From: Orrella marina
GTDB lineage: Bacteria > Pseudomonadota > Gammaproteobacteria > Burkholderiales > Burkholderiaceae_B
NCBI RefSeq assembly: GCF_003058465.1
Contig: NZ_CP028901.1
Location: 806,001-870,000, forward strand
Direction of reading: 5' to 3'
Length of the DNA: 64,000 nt
Positions 38,359 through 48,048 of this stretch are shown here, piece after piece. Under the pieces are notes generated by a model that ran no database searches, had not been told where the DNA came from, and saw nothing but the letters and a program-made list of their open reading frames with translations. Every line of letters begins with the position of its first letter. Positions within the stretch are counted from its first letter, which is position 1. Position numbers and translations under genes: made by a program.

Positions 38359-39419
38359 AGTCTTTGCCCCAGCCACTTGCGCAGCCTGTCCGAGAGGGAG
38401 ACGGGATTGAGCACCTGCTGCGCGGCCTCGCCCACGGCCACCGCCGCGGTCATGCCCGCTGAGAGCGGCAGATCGTCAGGGATCTCGTCAATGCGTACAT
38501 ATACAGGAATTCGCTGGGCCAGTCGCACCCAGGCATCGACCGGGTCGACAGATTGCAGACCCAGGTAACCTGGGTTGTTGTTCGGGTTGGCGATGCCTTT
38601 GGAGACACTGACCACAGTACCTGTCAGTGGTCTGTCGTATGCCATCAGATCGATGGCTGCCTTTGCGCCGGGCTGGATGTCCGCCAGGTGTGTCTCCTGA
38701 AAGTATGCCTCGACCCAGAAGCTGCTGGCATCAAGGAGGATGACCGCAGTCTGACCCGACCCCAGAAAGTTTCCCTGTCGCAGGTTCAGGTTTGTCACAT
38801 ACCCACTGACGGGTGCATATAAACGGGTTCGGTCCAGATTGAACTGCACCAGCGCAAGTGCGGCTTCCAGACGTTCCACTTCAAGCTCGCTGGCGCGTGC
38901 CCGTGTCTGGTAAGCCTGGGTTTCTTCGGAGGAGACCGCGTCACCAGCCGTCACCCGGCTTTGCGCAAAATCCCGATCCATCTGTGCGGTGACTCTGGCC
39001 ACCTCGAGCTCACTGCGTACCTGGTTGACGGTGAGCTGGTAGCGAGTGGGATCAATTCGCAAGAGCAATTCACCTTGGTCCACCCACTGGTTTTCAGCGA
39101 TAGGCAGTTCGGTCACGTATCCGGAGACGCCTTCAGGTGCGACTTCCGTTACTTCGACCCGGACAAATGCGTCGCGTGTCCACGGCGTGCGCATGTACAG
39201 ATACCAGACCTCCCAGACCAGCCACCCGGCCGCCATCACCAGTGCAAGGGTGACCACGTAAGGTACGAGCCGACGAAGTATGCGTCCAGACAGTGAGGGT
39301 GGCGTGGGTTTGTCTGCGTTCGTGACAGTGCCCCTGGACGCATGGGCGCTCGAAGGGCCGGTGTGGGTGGGTTCCAAATCAGGTTCGCCTGTGTCACGCG
39401 ACGAGGATGAGGTGTTCAT
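38355..39419 (-). CDS. HlyD-family membrane fusion protein
   Basis: A 354-residue periplasmic adaptor: one N-terminal membrane helix (YVVTLALVMAAGWLVWEVWYL), biotinyl-lipoyl half motifs (VTEVAPEGVSGYVTEL; LYAPVSGYVTNLNLRQG), coiled-coil hairpin between. Start 39419 overlaps the DUF1656 gene stop (ATGA). Links the FUSC pump to the outer-membrane factor. Confidence 0.92.
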   Translation of the reverse strand: MNTSSSSRDTGEPDLEPTHTGPSSAHASRGTVTNADKPTPPSLSGRILRRLVPYVVTLALVMAAGWLVWEVWYLYMRTPWTRDAFVRVEVTEVAPEGVSGYVTELPIAENQWVDQGELLLRIDPTRYQLTVNQVRSELEVARVTAQMDRDFAQSRVTAGDAVSSEETQAYQTRARASELEVERLEAALALVQFNLDRTRLYAPVSGYVTNLNLRQGNFLGSGQTAVILLDASSFWVEAYFQETHLADIQPGAKAAIDLMAYDRPLTGTVVSVSKGIANPNNNPGYLGLQSVDPVDAWVRLAQRIPVYVRIDEIPDDLPLSAGMTAAVAVGEAAQQVLNPVSLSDRLRKWLGQRL

Positions 39420-39616
39420 ATTGGAAACAGAAGGACAAACACGCAAACCAGGCAAAGGTAAAGCGCGACTTCAAACAAATTGGGATGCCAGACATACCGA
39501 TAGAAGCCGCACTTGAACAGCGTACGCCGGACGATGACGAACACCGGGATGGTCAGAATCATGTAAATCACGATACTGACAAAAAACAATCCCATGATGT
39601 TGACGTCGCTACGCAC
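39416..39616 (-). CDS. DUF1656 small membrane protein (AaeX-like)
   Basis: A 66-residue protein with two membrane helices (FFVSIVIYMILTIPVFVIV and NLFEVALYLCLVCVFVLLF). It is the usual first gene of AaeXAB-like operons. All four genes overlap by 4 bp, so the operon is tightly coupled. No dedicated regulator lies next to it. Confidence 0.88.
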   Translation of the reverse strand: MRSDVNIMGLFFVSIVIYMILTIPVFVIVRRTLFKCGFYRYVWHPNLFEVALYLCLVCVFVLLFPI

Positions 39617-40166
39617 CTATCCCTCATCCCTTTATGACGATTCAGTCAGGCAGTATTCGCTCCGACTTAATGAGGCCAGTCACACGAAAAAATCGAATCA
39701 GTGCATGAAACAAGCCATCTTTCACGCTATCCCGGCGTGACACGCCTGGATAGCGCGAAAATTCGTCCCTGTCCGGAACACTCCAGGAGCTTGCCTGGCT
39801 GCTGACTGGATTGCAGGACACCTTTCTGGTGAGCCGGAACGGCCAGAATCGGTGCGTCCTGTGGTGCGTCCTGTGGTGCGCCCTATCGCCAGGCGAGCAA
39901 GTCAAGCAGAATTTAACATACTGATCAGTTGCACGATGAAACGGCCAGTAGCGCCCACTGGATGACGTCCAGGCGTTGGCGGTCCGTCGACGGTTGCCCG
40001 ACAGTCTTCAGGAATTATGTCGACTGTGCAGGTCGCAAGCGCAGGTTGCCAACGCAGGATCCCAACACCTCGCAGCCATAGCGCGGCTTGGCTGTGGTTG
40101 CGCCTTAGTGGCGACTGGGTGGCGCCTGAGTGGTGATGGGGCTACTGTTTTCTGATGACTGCTTGC
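39617..40166. other. Intergenic, no gene seen; promoter area of the efflux operon
   Basis: An 87-codon minus-strand frame (39642-39905) is not protein-like. The unit GGTGCGTCCTGT is repeated in tandem around 39851-39885. Confidence 0.5.
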
Positions 40167-40526
40167 TTATTTGCTTGGGAGCAGCTCCAGAACCGATTCG
40201 ATTGGTCTGCACAGCTTTGCGCCACGGTCACTGTCGACGATCGGACGGTTGAGCAGGATCGGATGCTCGACGATAAAGTCGATCAACTGATCATCGGTCC
40301 ATTTGGCATCATCCAGACCGAGTTCTGCGTAAGGGGTTCCGCGCTCGCGAAGAATATCTCTGACCGAAACCCCCATCTTCTGGATCAAGGCGACCAGCGT
40401 TTCCCGCTCAGGTGGGGTTTTAAGGTACTGAATGACGGTGGGTTCAAATCCATTCTCGCGAATCAGGTCAAGCACTTTGCGGGACGTGCTGCACGATGGA
40501 TTGTGATAGATCTTGATGGTGCTCAT
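40167..40526 (-). CDS. arsC: Arsenate reductase, glutaredoxin type
   Basis: A 119-residue ArsC/Spx-like thioredoxin-fold protein. The motif H8-X3-C12-X3-R16 (HNPSCSTSRK) contains the arsenate-attacking cysteine. Downstream Arg in LNRPIV is conserved. Reduces arsenate to arsenite with glutathione and glutaredoxin. No other ars gene is near. Confidence 0.9.
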   Translation of the reverse strand: MSTIKIYHNPSCSTSRKVLDLIRENGFEPTVIQYLKTPPERETLVALIQKMGVSVRDILRERGTPYAELGLDDAKWTDDQLIDFIVEHPILLNRPIVDSDRGAKLCRPIESVLELLPSK

Positions 40527-40797
40527 GAGATTCTGTCTTAAACGTGTTGCGGATAATCAAGGATGGGCAGATCACCAGCCGCACAGGCCGGGTTGACGGG
40601 TGGGGTGACGGGTTGACCGGTTGCATTCAGCCTGGGCCTGTCCGTTCAGGCTGGCATCGTTCGACTGACCACATCCCCACATGGCCCGAGTGTAATGGAT
40701 CGTCGCAACGCTGGACCAGCATGAAACCCGTGCGGCGCCAGCCCATCTGCAAGGGGTCCGCGCCAGGCAAGCCTGGTGTGCACAGGCTTCAAAAGAC

Positions 40798-41283
40798 TCA
40801 TGCGTCCGGATTGTCGTGTGTGCTCCCGGCGTTCTCTGTGTTTGCCGTTGTCTTGATGCCCGCATCCGAGTTCGTCGTGCTGGCGTTGGCCGTTCGGGCG
40901 GCCTTGCGAGGGGGGGCTGTCGTACGTGTCCTGGATGACGCTCTCTGGCGGGTGGTGGTTCGCGAAGACTTGGTCGCGCGTGCGGACCCGCGAGCCGTTG
41001 CGCTAGTTGACCGACTGGTTCGGGATTCTTTTGTGCTGCCGTCTGCGTCTCCACCCGAAATCTCACCTTCATCGAGTCGTTCGCGCATGGCGGATGCCGT
41101 TTTTTCAACGGCTCTGAGTCCTGATGCGGTACCGGCGCGGGCTTTTCGGACCACGCGATTCGCACCATCGGATAGCCTTTGCTGAGCGCGATCAAGCTTA
41201 TCCCGAGTGGTTCGGTCACGTAGAAGTTTGACCACGGCAACACCGGTCAGAACGCCTGCGATAAATGGTACAAGTGGCAACAT
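40798..41283 (-). CDS. Membrane-anchored protein with Arg/Ser/Thr/Ala-rich tail
   Basis: A 161-residue protein. One N-terminal membrane helix (LPLVPFIAGVLTGVAVV) is followed by a charged stretch and a low-complexity basic tail (SRTSRSTSATARGSARATKS, RTTAPPRKAARTA) like histone-H1-type DNA-binding tails. Function unknown. Confidence 0.65.
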   Translation of the reverse strand: MLPLVPFIAGVLTGVAVVKLLRDRTTRDKLDRAQQRLSDGANRVVRKARAGTASGLRAVEKTASAMRERLDEGEISGGDADGSTKESRTSRSTSATARGSARATKSSRTTTRQRASSRTRTTAPPRKAARTANASTTNSDAGIKTTANTENAGSTHDNPDA

Positions 41284-41678
41284 GGTGAAACCTCCTGATT
41301 GGGTTTGGCTAGTATGAAAGGGCCAGACGGCTGTTTGAATGGGGGATCAAGTGGGGGGCAAGTGGGAGGCAAGTGGGGAGGCAAGTGGTGCTTGTACGAT
41401 CTCGTCCACCAACGTATCCGGTCTGGCACCTTATCGCTTACCGTCAAACTACCACGCCCAGGACGCTCTGGCCATCAGTACAGTCAGATGGCCAGGTTCA
41501 TCAGGTCAGCACGGTCCGCTTGGCCCATCACATCACATCACATCGCGGTCGAGTCAATCAGGCAGGTACGGATTAAGTGAAGGCGTCCGCTCTGTTGTAA
41601 TGGTCGGCCAGCGAGTACCTTGTCGTGGTGCCTGACCAGAGGAGCCCTTGAATCCTTTGGATCGTTTATTCGAGTTTG
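41284..41678. other. Intergenic, no gene seen
   Basis: Contains a G-rich imperfect repeat of the form GGCAAGTGGGG(A) around 41341-41390 upstream of the iclR-type gene. Confidence 0.5.
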
Positions 41679-42542
41679 ATGAGTGGCCGCATGAAAGCCG
41701 GCCTCGGGAGTCTGATGAGTTTGCCGAGTTTGTCGAGTCTGTCCAGTGAGCCTGTTCTGCCCGGGTCTGATCGGTCGGTATCGGGAACCCGCACCCTCAG
41801 TCGGGGCATTCAATTGTTACGAGTGGTGGCGAGCCGCCCGGATATCGGCTGGCGTCTATCGGACCTTGCTCATGCCTGTGACCTGGACAAGGCGACGGTG
41901 CACCGGATGCTGATGTGCCTGATCAAAGAGGGTCTGGTCGAGCAGCGGGCCAGTGACAAGCACTACTTGCCGGGTTCCATGCTGTTTGAACTCGGAATGG
42001 CATTGCCTGCTCGTCACCAGTTCCAGCGCTATGCCGAGAAGGTGCTCGAGGAGTTCGCCAGGCAACATGCGGGCACCGTGCTGCTTTTGCTGCGCAGCGA
42101 TACAGACTTCGTGTGCAGTCTGCACATTAATCTGACGGGACAAACCAGCTCGACCATGTTGTACCCGGGCGCCAGAAGACCGATGATCACTTCGGCAGGT
42201 GGTGCGGCGATCCTGCTGGCTTTGTCGCCAGATGAGCAGCAGCGGGTGCTTCGTGACAACCTAATGCGTGAGCAGGCACGTCATGGCCATGTTCGTCTCG
42301 AATCAATCCAGAAAATGCTGGACATGTCAGCCGCCCATGGATTTGGCGTCAATCTTGGGTTTCTGGTGCCCGGGTCCCACGCATTCGCCATGCCAGTTCG
42401 GGATCAGCATGGCGAAGTCTATGGGTCGGTCTGCCTCATCGGAGCCTCAAATGACTATCCAGGTGAAGCCACGGACCGGATTCATGCCTTGCTGAGCCCG
42501 ATCGTACAGATGCTACAGGAGCGGCTGAAACAGTTGGTGTGA
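41679..42542 (+). CDS. IclR-family transcriptional regulator
   Basis: A 287-residue regulator: N-terminal winged HTH (GIQLLRVVASRPDIGWRLSDLAHACDLDKATVHRML), C-terminal effector domain (MLYPGARRPMITSAGGAAILLALSPDE). Starts at 41679 or 41691 are possible because the first 35 residues are low-complexity (SLMSLPSLSSLSS). No obvious target operon on the same strand. Confidence 0.88.
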   Translation: MSGRMKAGLGSLMSLPSLSSLSSEPVLPGSDRSVSGTRTLSRGIQLLRVVASRPDIGWRLSDLAHACDLDKATVHRMLMCLIKEGLVEQRASDKHYLPGSMLFELGMALPARHQFQRYAEKVLEEFARQHAGTVLLLLRSDTDFVCSLHINLTGQTSSTMLYPGARRPMITSAGGAAILLALSPDEQQRVLRDNLMREQARHGHVRLESIQKMLDMSAAHGFGVNLGFLVPGSHAFAMPVRDQHGEVYGSVCLIGASNDYPGEATDRIHALLSPIVQMLQERLKQLV

Positions 42543-42596
42543 GAGTGCGTCACCCAGATGCCTGCTCAAGCGCCAGCCAGAAGGTGAGTTCCAAGC

Positions 42597-42965
42597 TCAG
42601 CCAGCCTGTTGGAGTCTGGAGTCCAGCGGCACGATGCGGGTATGGTTGGAGCAGTGCGCCGAAATCTTGTACAGAAACACGAAGTAGGCCAGCCCAAGCG
42701 TCAGGATCGACAGAATAGTCCAGATAATGACGTTGCCGATGATACTTGCCAGGTCAATCGTGCAATGCAGTCGACCAACTTTGATATTGTTGGCATCGTA
42801 CGCGTAGGTCTGATTAAGGACCAGTTTCTGCATGTAGTAGGGGAACACAAACACGGCAAGACCTAGCGTGACCAGGATAAGCAGGAGCCAGATGATCAGA
42901 TGGGCAAAGATGTCGATGAATGGCAACTCGGTTTTGAGTTGCAGGGTGGGAAAGGCTTGCTGCAT
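42597..42965 (-). CDS. Small membrane protein (DUF898/DUF6693-like)
   Basis: A 122-residue protein with two strong hydrophobic helices (AHLIIWLLLILVTLGLAVFV and IGNVIIWTILSILTLGLAYF) that are internally similar, and the motif GRLHCTIDL between. Resembles one-repeat DUF898-type proteins. Function unknown. Confidence 0.65.
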   Translation of the reverse strand: MQQAFPTLQLKTELPFIDIFAHLIIWLLLILVTLGLAVFVFPYYMQKLVLNQTYAYDANNIKVGRLHCTIDLASIIGNVIIWTILSILTLGLAYFVFLYKISAHCSNHTRIVPLDSRLQQAG

Positions 42966-43304
42966 GGGGCGTGTCGGGTCCTGGAGGTTGATGTCATGTC
43001 AGTCTGTCAGTCTGTCAGTGTAAACAGACGGCAAGAGCAAAACTGGTCAGAAAGTGTACAGAGTGCACCGAATGATGGACTGAATACATCGAGTGAATGC
43101 ATCGAGTGAATGCGTCTAGTGAAATACATCAAGTGCGTTTTCCAGCCCTGATGTTGTCGTCTGGACTGAATGACGAGTATAAATAAATCTTTACGCATCT
43201 GACTCCAAGGCCATCGTCTGGTTACGCACAGTGTCAGTGCGAACAGGTCAGTCGACTCTGAAGGCAGGGAACAGCGGTGTCCTCTTTGATTGATCCTCCT
43301 TGCG
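42966..43304. other. Intergenic with two short tandem repeats
   Basis: No gene seen. GTCAGTCT is repeated in tandem near 42999-43020 and CATCGAGTGAATG is repeated near 43088-43115. Confidence 0.5.
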
Positions 43305-44288
43305 CTAGTCTGCCTGTTTGCTGGCACTGTTGCCTGATGCAGAAATCGCCGTCACCAGTGCTCTGACACATTCCGGAACCGCGTCGAGTTCGCGCACCAG
43401 AATGCTGCGTTCCCGAATGGCCCAGGCGTCTTTCAGGGGTACTGTTTCGAACTGCATGGTGGCCTGATGCCGAACGGCAGCCGATTCCGGAATGATGCCG
43501 ATTCCAACACCTGCCTCGATCATTCGACAGATCCCTTCATAGCTCGATGCCTGAACCCGCAAGGGCAGGGCCTTACCCAGACGGCTGACTTGCCGGGTGA
43601 CCAGGTCGTACAGCGTGCTGCCTTCGCGCAAGCCGATGTGTGGGTAATTCAGGGTTTTGGTGAAACTCACGCCGTGCTGGTTTCGCACCTTCGGCTCATC
43701 GTCAGAAGTCGCATCCGTGCTTGCGGGCGTACTGCGTTGAGCGTCGGTTGCACTGGCCAGTGGATGGCCTTTGGGGACCGCCAGCAGGAGGCGGTCGGTG
43801 CTGTAATGAATCACATCAATCTCTTGCGCACCCACGGGTCCCGCGATCAGTCCAAGGTCGGCTGAGCCTTCGAGCACGCCTCTCACGATGTCGCGCGACA
43901 GCCGCTCCTGCAGGTCAACCGTCACTGCTGGATGGTCAGACAGGAATCTGGCCAGCACCTCCGGCATGAACTCGGTGATCGCCGTCGTATTGGAAAAAAT
44001 CCGGATATGACCGACCATGCCACTGGCTTGCTGGGCAAACTCATGTTTTGCGTAGTCGACCTGGCGCAGGATCAGTCTCGCATGTTTGAGTAACGTCTCG
44101 CCGGCCGGGGTGAGTGTGACGCCGCGGCTGTCCCGGTAGAGCAGTCTGGCGTTGAGCTGGCCCTCAAGTGACTTGATCCGGGCGCTGGTGGCGGCAACCG
44201 ACAAGTGTGCACGTTTCGCACCCTGTGTCAGGCTGGGAGATTGTGCGACGGCAACAAAAATACGCAGATCAGACAGTTCAAAATGCAT
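43305..44288 (-). CDS. LysR-family transcriptional regulator
   Basis: A 327-residue regulator: HTH in LRIFVAVAQSPSLTQGAKRAHLSVAATSARIKSLE and a periplasmic-binding-like effector domain. A linker STPASTDATSDDEPK near the middle is longer than usual. Start 44288 (MHFELSDLRIF) preferred; 44300 and 44321 also open. It is divergent from the amidohydrolase/ferredoxin cluster, so it is the likely controller of that cluster. Confidence 0.9.
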   Translation of the reverse strand: MHFELSDLRIFVAVAQSPSLTQGAKRAHLSVAATSARIKSLEGQLNARLLYRDSRGVTLTPAGETLLKHARLILRQVDYAKHEFAQQASGMVGHIRIFSNTTAITEFMPEVLARFLSDHPAVTVDLQERLSRDIVRGVLEGSADLGLIAGPVGAQEIDVIHYSTDRLLLAVPKGHPLASATDAQRSTPASTDATSDDEPKVRNQHGVSFTKTLNYPHIGLREGSTLYDLVTRQVSRLGKALPLRVQASSYEGICRMIEAGVGIGIIPESAAVRHQATMQFETVPLKDAWAIRERSILVRELDAVPECVRALVTAISASGNSASKQAD

Positions 44289-44743
44289 GATAGGTTCCAT
44301 CGGGCAGACGCCCGTCTTCAAATGTCACACGGCATGGTTGCGTTGACGTGCGTGTTTCGGTGACGTGCGTGTTTCGTCGCAGCAGTCTCGCCCAGGGTCT
44401 GGAAACAGCAACGGCAACGACAACGACAACGGCAACAGCAACGGCAACACCATTCTCGATCCTGATCCCGGTCTCTTGCCTTCAGCAACCCTCCAGCGTT
44501 CGGTTTTGCTGAAACCCCCTGCTTGATATTCAAGATTTTCCGAACGAGAACCGGAGCGTACCATCATTTCACAAACAACAGAAATGAATCGGGATGAGAG
44601 CAGTTTGAGAGAGGTAGGTTGAATTTGCCGGCTTTTGTGTCTGCAGATCGACGGTAGTGTGGGAAACCGGTTTTTATCATCCCTCAACTCTGCTACCTGC
44701 ATAGTCTGATTGCTTTTTTCGCCGGTTCGAAGAGGAGTGTATT
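44289..44743. other. Divergent regulatory region with hexamer repeat
   Basis: No gene supported. A run of CAACGG/CAACGA/CAACAG hexamers spans about 44402-44452. LysR binding sites are expected here but none was pinned down. Confidence 0.5.
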
Positions 44744-45829
44744 GTGAAACAGGATCTTCAGATCATTGATGCCGATGTGCATCCCTGGGTGCCAGGTGAC
44801 ATCGAAGGACTCAAGCCCTACATGAGTCACAGCTGGCAAAAGCGTTTTGATGGCAAGCGAGCCATCCTGCCCGATCATCCCTTGCGTCCACCACTGGCCG
44901 GGAACACGTCCATTCGCCAGGATACGACCACGCCAGCCGGTGAGCCGGGGGGTTCCTGCCCACACTTTCTGCGCGAGGACCATCTCGACAAACTCAACAT
45001 CGAGTATGCCGTGCTGTCTTCGATTCAGGCGGGCAAGCTGGTGGCCTACCCGAATGCCGCTGAAGCCACGGTGCTGGCGAGCGCGTTCAATGACTACTTC
45101 ATCGATCGCTGGTTGCCGGTTGACGGCCGCTACCGGCTGGCGATCTGTGTGGCTGTCCATGATCCAGTTGCGGCTGCGGCCGAGATTCGCAGGGTTGGTG
45201 GCCTGCCAGAAGTGGTTGCAGTCTATATGCCACTCATGAACATCCTGATGGGTAACCCGCATTACTACCCGATCTACGAAGCAGCCCAGGAGATGGGTCT
45301 GCCGATCTTCATCCATCCCACCGGAACTGAAGGGGCGTTTCAGACCAGTGCGTCGTTTGCCGGTGGTGTTCCAAGTACATACATCGAGCGTCACACCAGC
45401 TTTCCGCAGATCGCGATCGGCAATCTGGCGAGTCTCCTGTTTGAAGGGGTATTCATCCGGTTCCCGAAACTGAAGCTGCTTGCAGCCGAGTTCGGTTATG
45501 GCTGGGTGCCGCACATGCTGTGGCGAGTGGATCAGAACTGGAAACAGTTTCGCAGGGAAGTGCCCTGGCTCGAACAACCGCCCAGTCAATACGTGCTGGA
45601 CCACGTGCGGTTTACCAGCCAGCCAGTCGAGGAACCCGAGAAAGATGAATACCTCGATCAGATCCTGGAGATGATGCACGCGGACCGGACACTGCTATTT
45701 AGCACTGACTATCCCCACTGGGATTCGGACTACCCGCAGACCACGTTCACGTCCATGTCCACTGAACTTCGCCAGAAGGTCTTTCATGACAACGCGGCCG
45801 AGCTCTTTAACTTGAAACCTGCGGCGTGA
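44744..45829 (+). CDS. Amidohydrolase family 2 protein (ACMSD-like hydrolase or decarboxylase)
   Basis: A 361-residue TIM-barrel metal hydrolase/decarboxylase. Motif IDADVHPW (D-x-H metal pair), IFIHPTGTE (His), LKLLAAEFGYGWVPHML, and LLFSTDYPHWDSD (late Asp) are the family signature. First gene of a plus-strand cluster with a Rieske protein 28 bp later. GAGGAGTG precedes the start. Substrate unknown; members act on carboxylated aromatic ring-cleavage products. Confidence 0.88.
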   Translation: MKQDLQIIDADVHPWVPGDIEGLKPYMSHSWQKRFDGKRAILPDHPLRPPLAGNTSIRQDTTTPAGEPGGSCPHFLREDHLDKLNIEYAVLSSIQAGKLVAYPNAAEATVLASAFNDYFIDRWLPVDGRYRLAICVAVHDPVAAAAEIRRVGGLPEVVAVYMPLMNILMGNPHYYPIYEAAQEMGLPIFIHPTGTEGAFQTSASFAGGVPSTYIERHTSFPQIAIGNLASLLFEGVFIRFPKLKLLAAEFGYGWVPHMLWRVDQNWKQFRREVPWLEQPPSQYVLDHVRFTSQPVEEPEKDEYLDQILEMMHADRTLLFSTDYPHWDSDYPQTTFTSMSTELRQKVFHDNAAELFNLKPAA

Positions 45830-45857
45830 CGCCGCCCGAGACGATCAGGAGACTGGA

Positions 45858-46211
45858 ATGGAACACAGACTTTGCCACATTGATGACATCCCCCACGGCA
45901 CCGGCCTGGCCCTGGAGGTGCAGGGCAGACCGATTGGTGTGATGCGCGCGCAAGACACGGTTTACGCCTTCAAGAACATGTGCCCGCATAAACGCGCACC
46001 GCTGGCCTTTGGCACGATCGATGGAACCATGCTGCCCACGTCTTGTGCAGGCGAACTGAACTATGGCATGCAGGACCAGATTCTCAAGTGCCCATGGCAC
46101 GGCTGGGAGTTCAGCATCGAGACCGGAAAGTGTCTGTTCGGGGTGAGCGACGCCAAGGTCAAGACCTATCCCGTGACCGTCCGGGACGGTGAGGTGTTTG
46201 TCGCGCTTTGA
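45858..46211 (+). CDS. Rieske-type [2Fe-2S] protein
   Basis: A 117-residue Rieske protein: C42-X-H44 (MCPHKRAP) and C78-X2-H81 (KCPWHGWEF) bind the cluster. Similar to ferredoxin components of dioxygenases or small subunits of nitrite-reductase type. It carries no catalytic domain, so it is an electron carrier. Starts after AGGAGACTGG. Confidence 0.92.
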   Translation: MEHRLCHIDDIPHGTGLALEVQGRPIGVMRAQDTVYAFKNMCPHKRAPLAFGTIDGTMLPTSCAGELNYGMQDQILKCPWHGWEFSIETGKCLFGVSDAKVKTYPVTVRDGEVFVAL

Positions 46212-46537
46212 GTAGCGGAACATGTAACAGGCGTCACGCTGGCACTGACGCCAGCGCCGACGCCGACACGGATGCCCATGCATCCGGCACGACCAGACGA
46301 ACGCGAGCCTCGGCATCACCGGATCATCCGGACAGCCTGTGGATGAACTGCCCGGTTGATCGACTGATCCATGGGGTGTCTGGCAATAGAGAGGTGAAAA
46401 ATGAAAGCGATGAGAGAAATGAAAGTGCAGACGATGCAACAGATGTCAGCACAGCGAATCGCACAGCACGGACAGAAGCAATCCAGCGAGCTGGGGCGGA
46501 TGACCGGTCGAGTGGCGTTGAGTGGAGAGCCGCGCGC

Positions 46538-47896
46538 ATGAGTGATTCCACCATCATCATCGGCGCCGGGCATGCGGGCACCGCCCTTGCCTTCCGGTTG
46601 CGAGACCTGGGGTATGAGGGCGATGTCGTGCTGGTCGGCGAAGAGCCGCATCACCCGTATCACAGACCGCTCTTGTCCAAAGCGTATCTCTTGTCTGATG
46701 TTGCAGATGAGGCGCTGCATCTGAAGGCGCCTGATCTCTATGCATCGCGGAGAATTACGCTGCGATCAGGTGTGCGTGTCGCCGATATCGACGCACGCAA
46801 CCAGTTCGTACATCTGGCAAACGGCGAAATCCTTCCCTACGGCAGACTGGTTCTTGCGACTGGATCGCGGCCTCGCATGCTCACGAGTTCTCAGGTCGGC
46901 GCCACAGGTGAGCTGGCCAATGTTCATGTACTGCGAGACCTGAACCATGCACGAAGGCTGCGCGATGCCTGGATGCCTGGGCAGCACCTTCTGGTTGTTG
47001 GTGGGGGGTATGTCGGGCTGGAAGCTGCTGCAGTGGCCAGGGATCTCGGAATGCAGGTCACTTTGATCGAAAACTCTGATCGAATCCTGAGTCGCGTTGC
47101 CTGCGCACAAACCGCAGAAGTTCTGCAGAGCATGCATCAGTCTCGCGGCGTGCGAATCCTGACATCAACAGGGCTCAAGTGCCTTGAAACGAGCCCCAAA
47201 GGCGCGGACATGCAGACACAAACGCAGGCAATGTGTGCAACTGCGGCCATTCTGGACTCGGGGGAACGCCTGATGGTTGATCAGGTGCTGGTTGGCATCG
47301 GCGTGACACCGTCTGTTGATCTGGCACGAATGGTCGATCTGGTAATTGATAACGGCGTTGTGACCGATGAACGACTGCGTACGTCGAATCCACACATCCT
47401 GGCGATTGGAGACTGTGCAAACTTCGCATGGCAAGGTCGTCGTGTTCGTCTGGAATCGGTTCCAAATGCACTTGAAATGGCCGATGTGGCGGCTCACACC
47501 TTGATGGAGCGCCCGAAGGGCTACAGCGCCTTGCCCTGGTTCTGGTCGGATCAATACGACTTGAAACTTCAGATGGCCGGGCTCAATACGGGATACACGC
47601 ATGTGGTCGTGCGGCCCCGAGTGCAGAAAGAGGCGGACACGGCTGACCCTGTCCATCCCGACCATACCGACCACACAACAGCCTTGACGCCGGGGGTGAT
47701 CTCAAGTGTCTGGTACTTCAGGAACCAGACACTGATTGCAGTCGATGCATTCAATGATGCCAGGGCGTTCATGCTGGGCAAGCGCTGGATTGCCGCCGGG
47801 CTCAGTCCAATGCCTGAGGATCTCGCTGATCCAGCGATCCCCCTGTCGTCGCTCAGTCTGCTGCAATCCGGGGCAGGGGTCGGTGAGCCTGGGTAG
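46538..47896 (+). CDS. FAD-dependent ferredoxin reductase
   Basis: A 452-residue reductase: FAD motif TIIIGAGHAGTALAFRLRDLGYEG, active region PYHRPLLSKAYL, NAD motif LLVVGGGYVGLEAAAVARDLG, and late IGDCANF. Start 46538 follows GGAGAG. The 110-codon upstream extension from 46208 is low-complexity and rejected, which leaves a 326-bp gap after the Rieske gene. Longer than the usual about 410 residues because of inserts (e.g. VQKEADTADPVHPDHTDHTT). Passes electrons from NADH to a ferredoxin. Confidence 0.9.
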   Translation: MSDSTIIIGAGHAGTALAFRLRDLGYEGDVVLVGEEPHHPYHRPLLSKAYLLSDVADEALHLKAPDLYASRRITLRSGVRVADIDARNQFVHLANGEILPYGRLVLATGSRPRMLTSSQVGATGELANVHVLRDLNHARRLRDAWMPGQHLLVVGGGYVGLEAAAVARDLGMQVTLIENSDRILSRVACAQTAEVLQSMHQSRGVRILTSTGLKCLETSPKGADMQTQTQAMCATAAILDSGERLMVDQVLVGIGVTPSVDLARMVDLVIDNGVVTDERLRTSNPHILAIGDCANFAWQGRRVRLESVPNALEMADVAAHTLMERPKGYSALPWFWSDQYDLKLQMAGLNTGYTHVVVRPRVQKEADTADPVHPDHTDHTTALTPGVISSVWYFRNQTLIAVDAFNDARAFMLGKRWIAAGLSPMPEDLADPAIPLSSLSLLQSGAGVGEPG

Positions 47897-48048
47897 TGTC
47901 TTCTTGTACAGCTCATTTTGTGACAGGTCTTTTTACAGAACACTGAACCAGTCATTGCACAACACGACGTGCAGCCGTGAGGAGAGCAACGACCTTGCAG
48001 CAGGCAGTTGCGTAAAAGGTGAAACAGCATTTAACGAGGAGTTTGGCA

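Noticed and set aside
39642..39905. 87-codon frame upstream of the efflux operon
   Set aside because: His/Arg/Ser-rich with no ribosome site or similarity; covers a tandem repeat.
44402..44452. Possible CRISPR-like array
   Set aside because: The units are contiguous hexamers without spacers, so it is a simple repeat.
44693..45679. Long minus-strand open frame (328 codons)
   Set aside because: It lies wholly antisense to the amidohydrolase gene, which has clear motifs; the antisense product has none.
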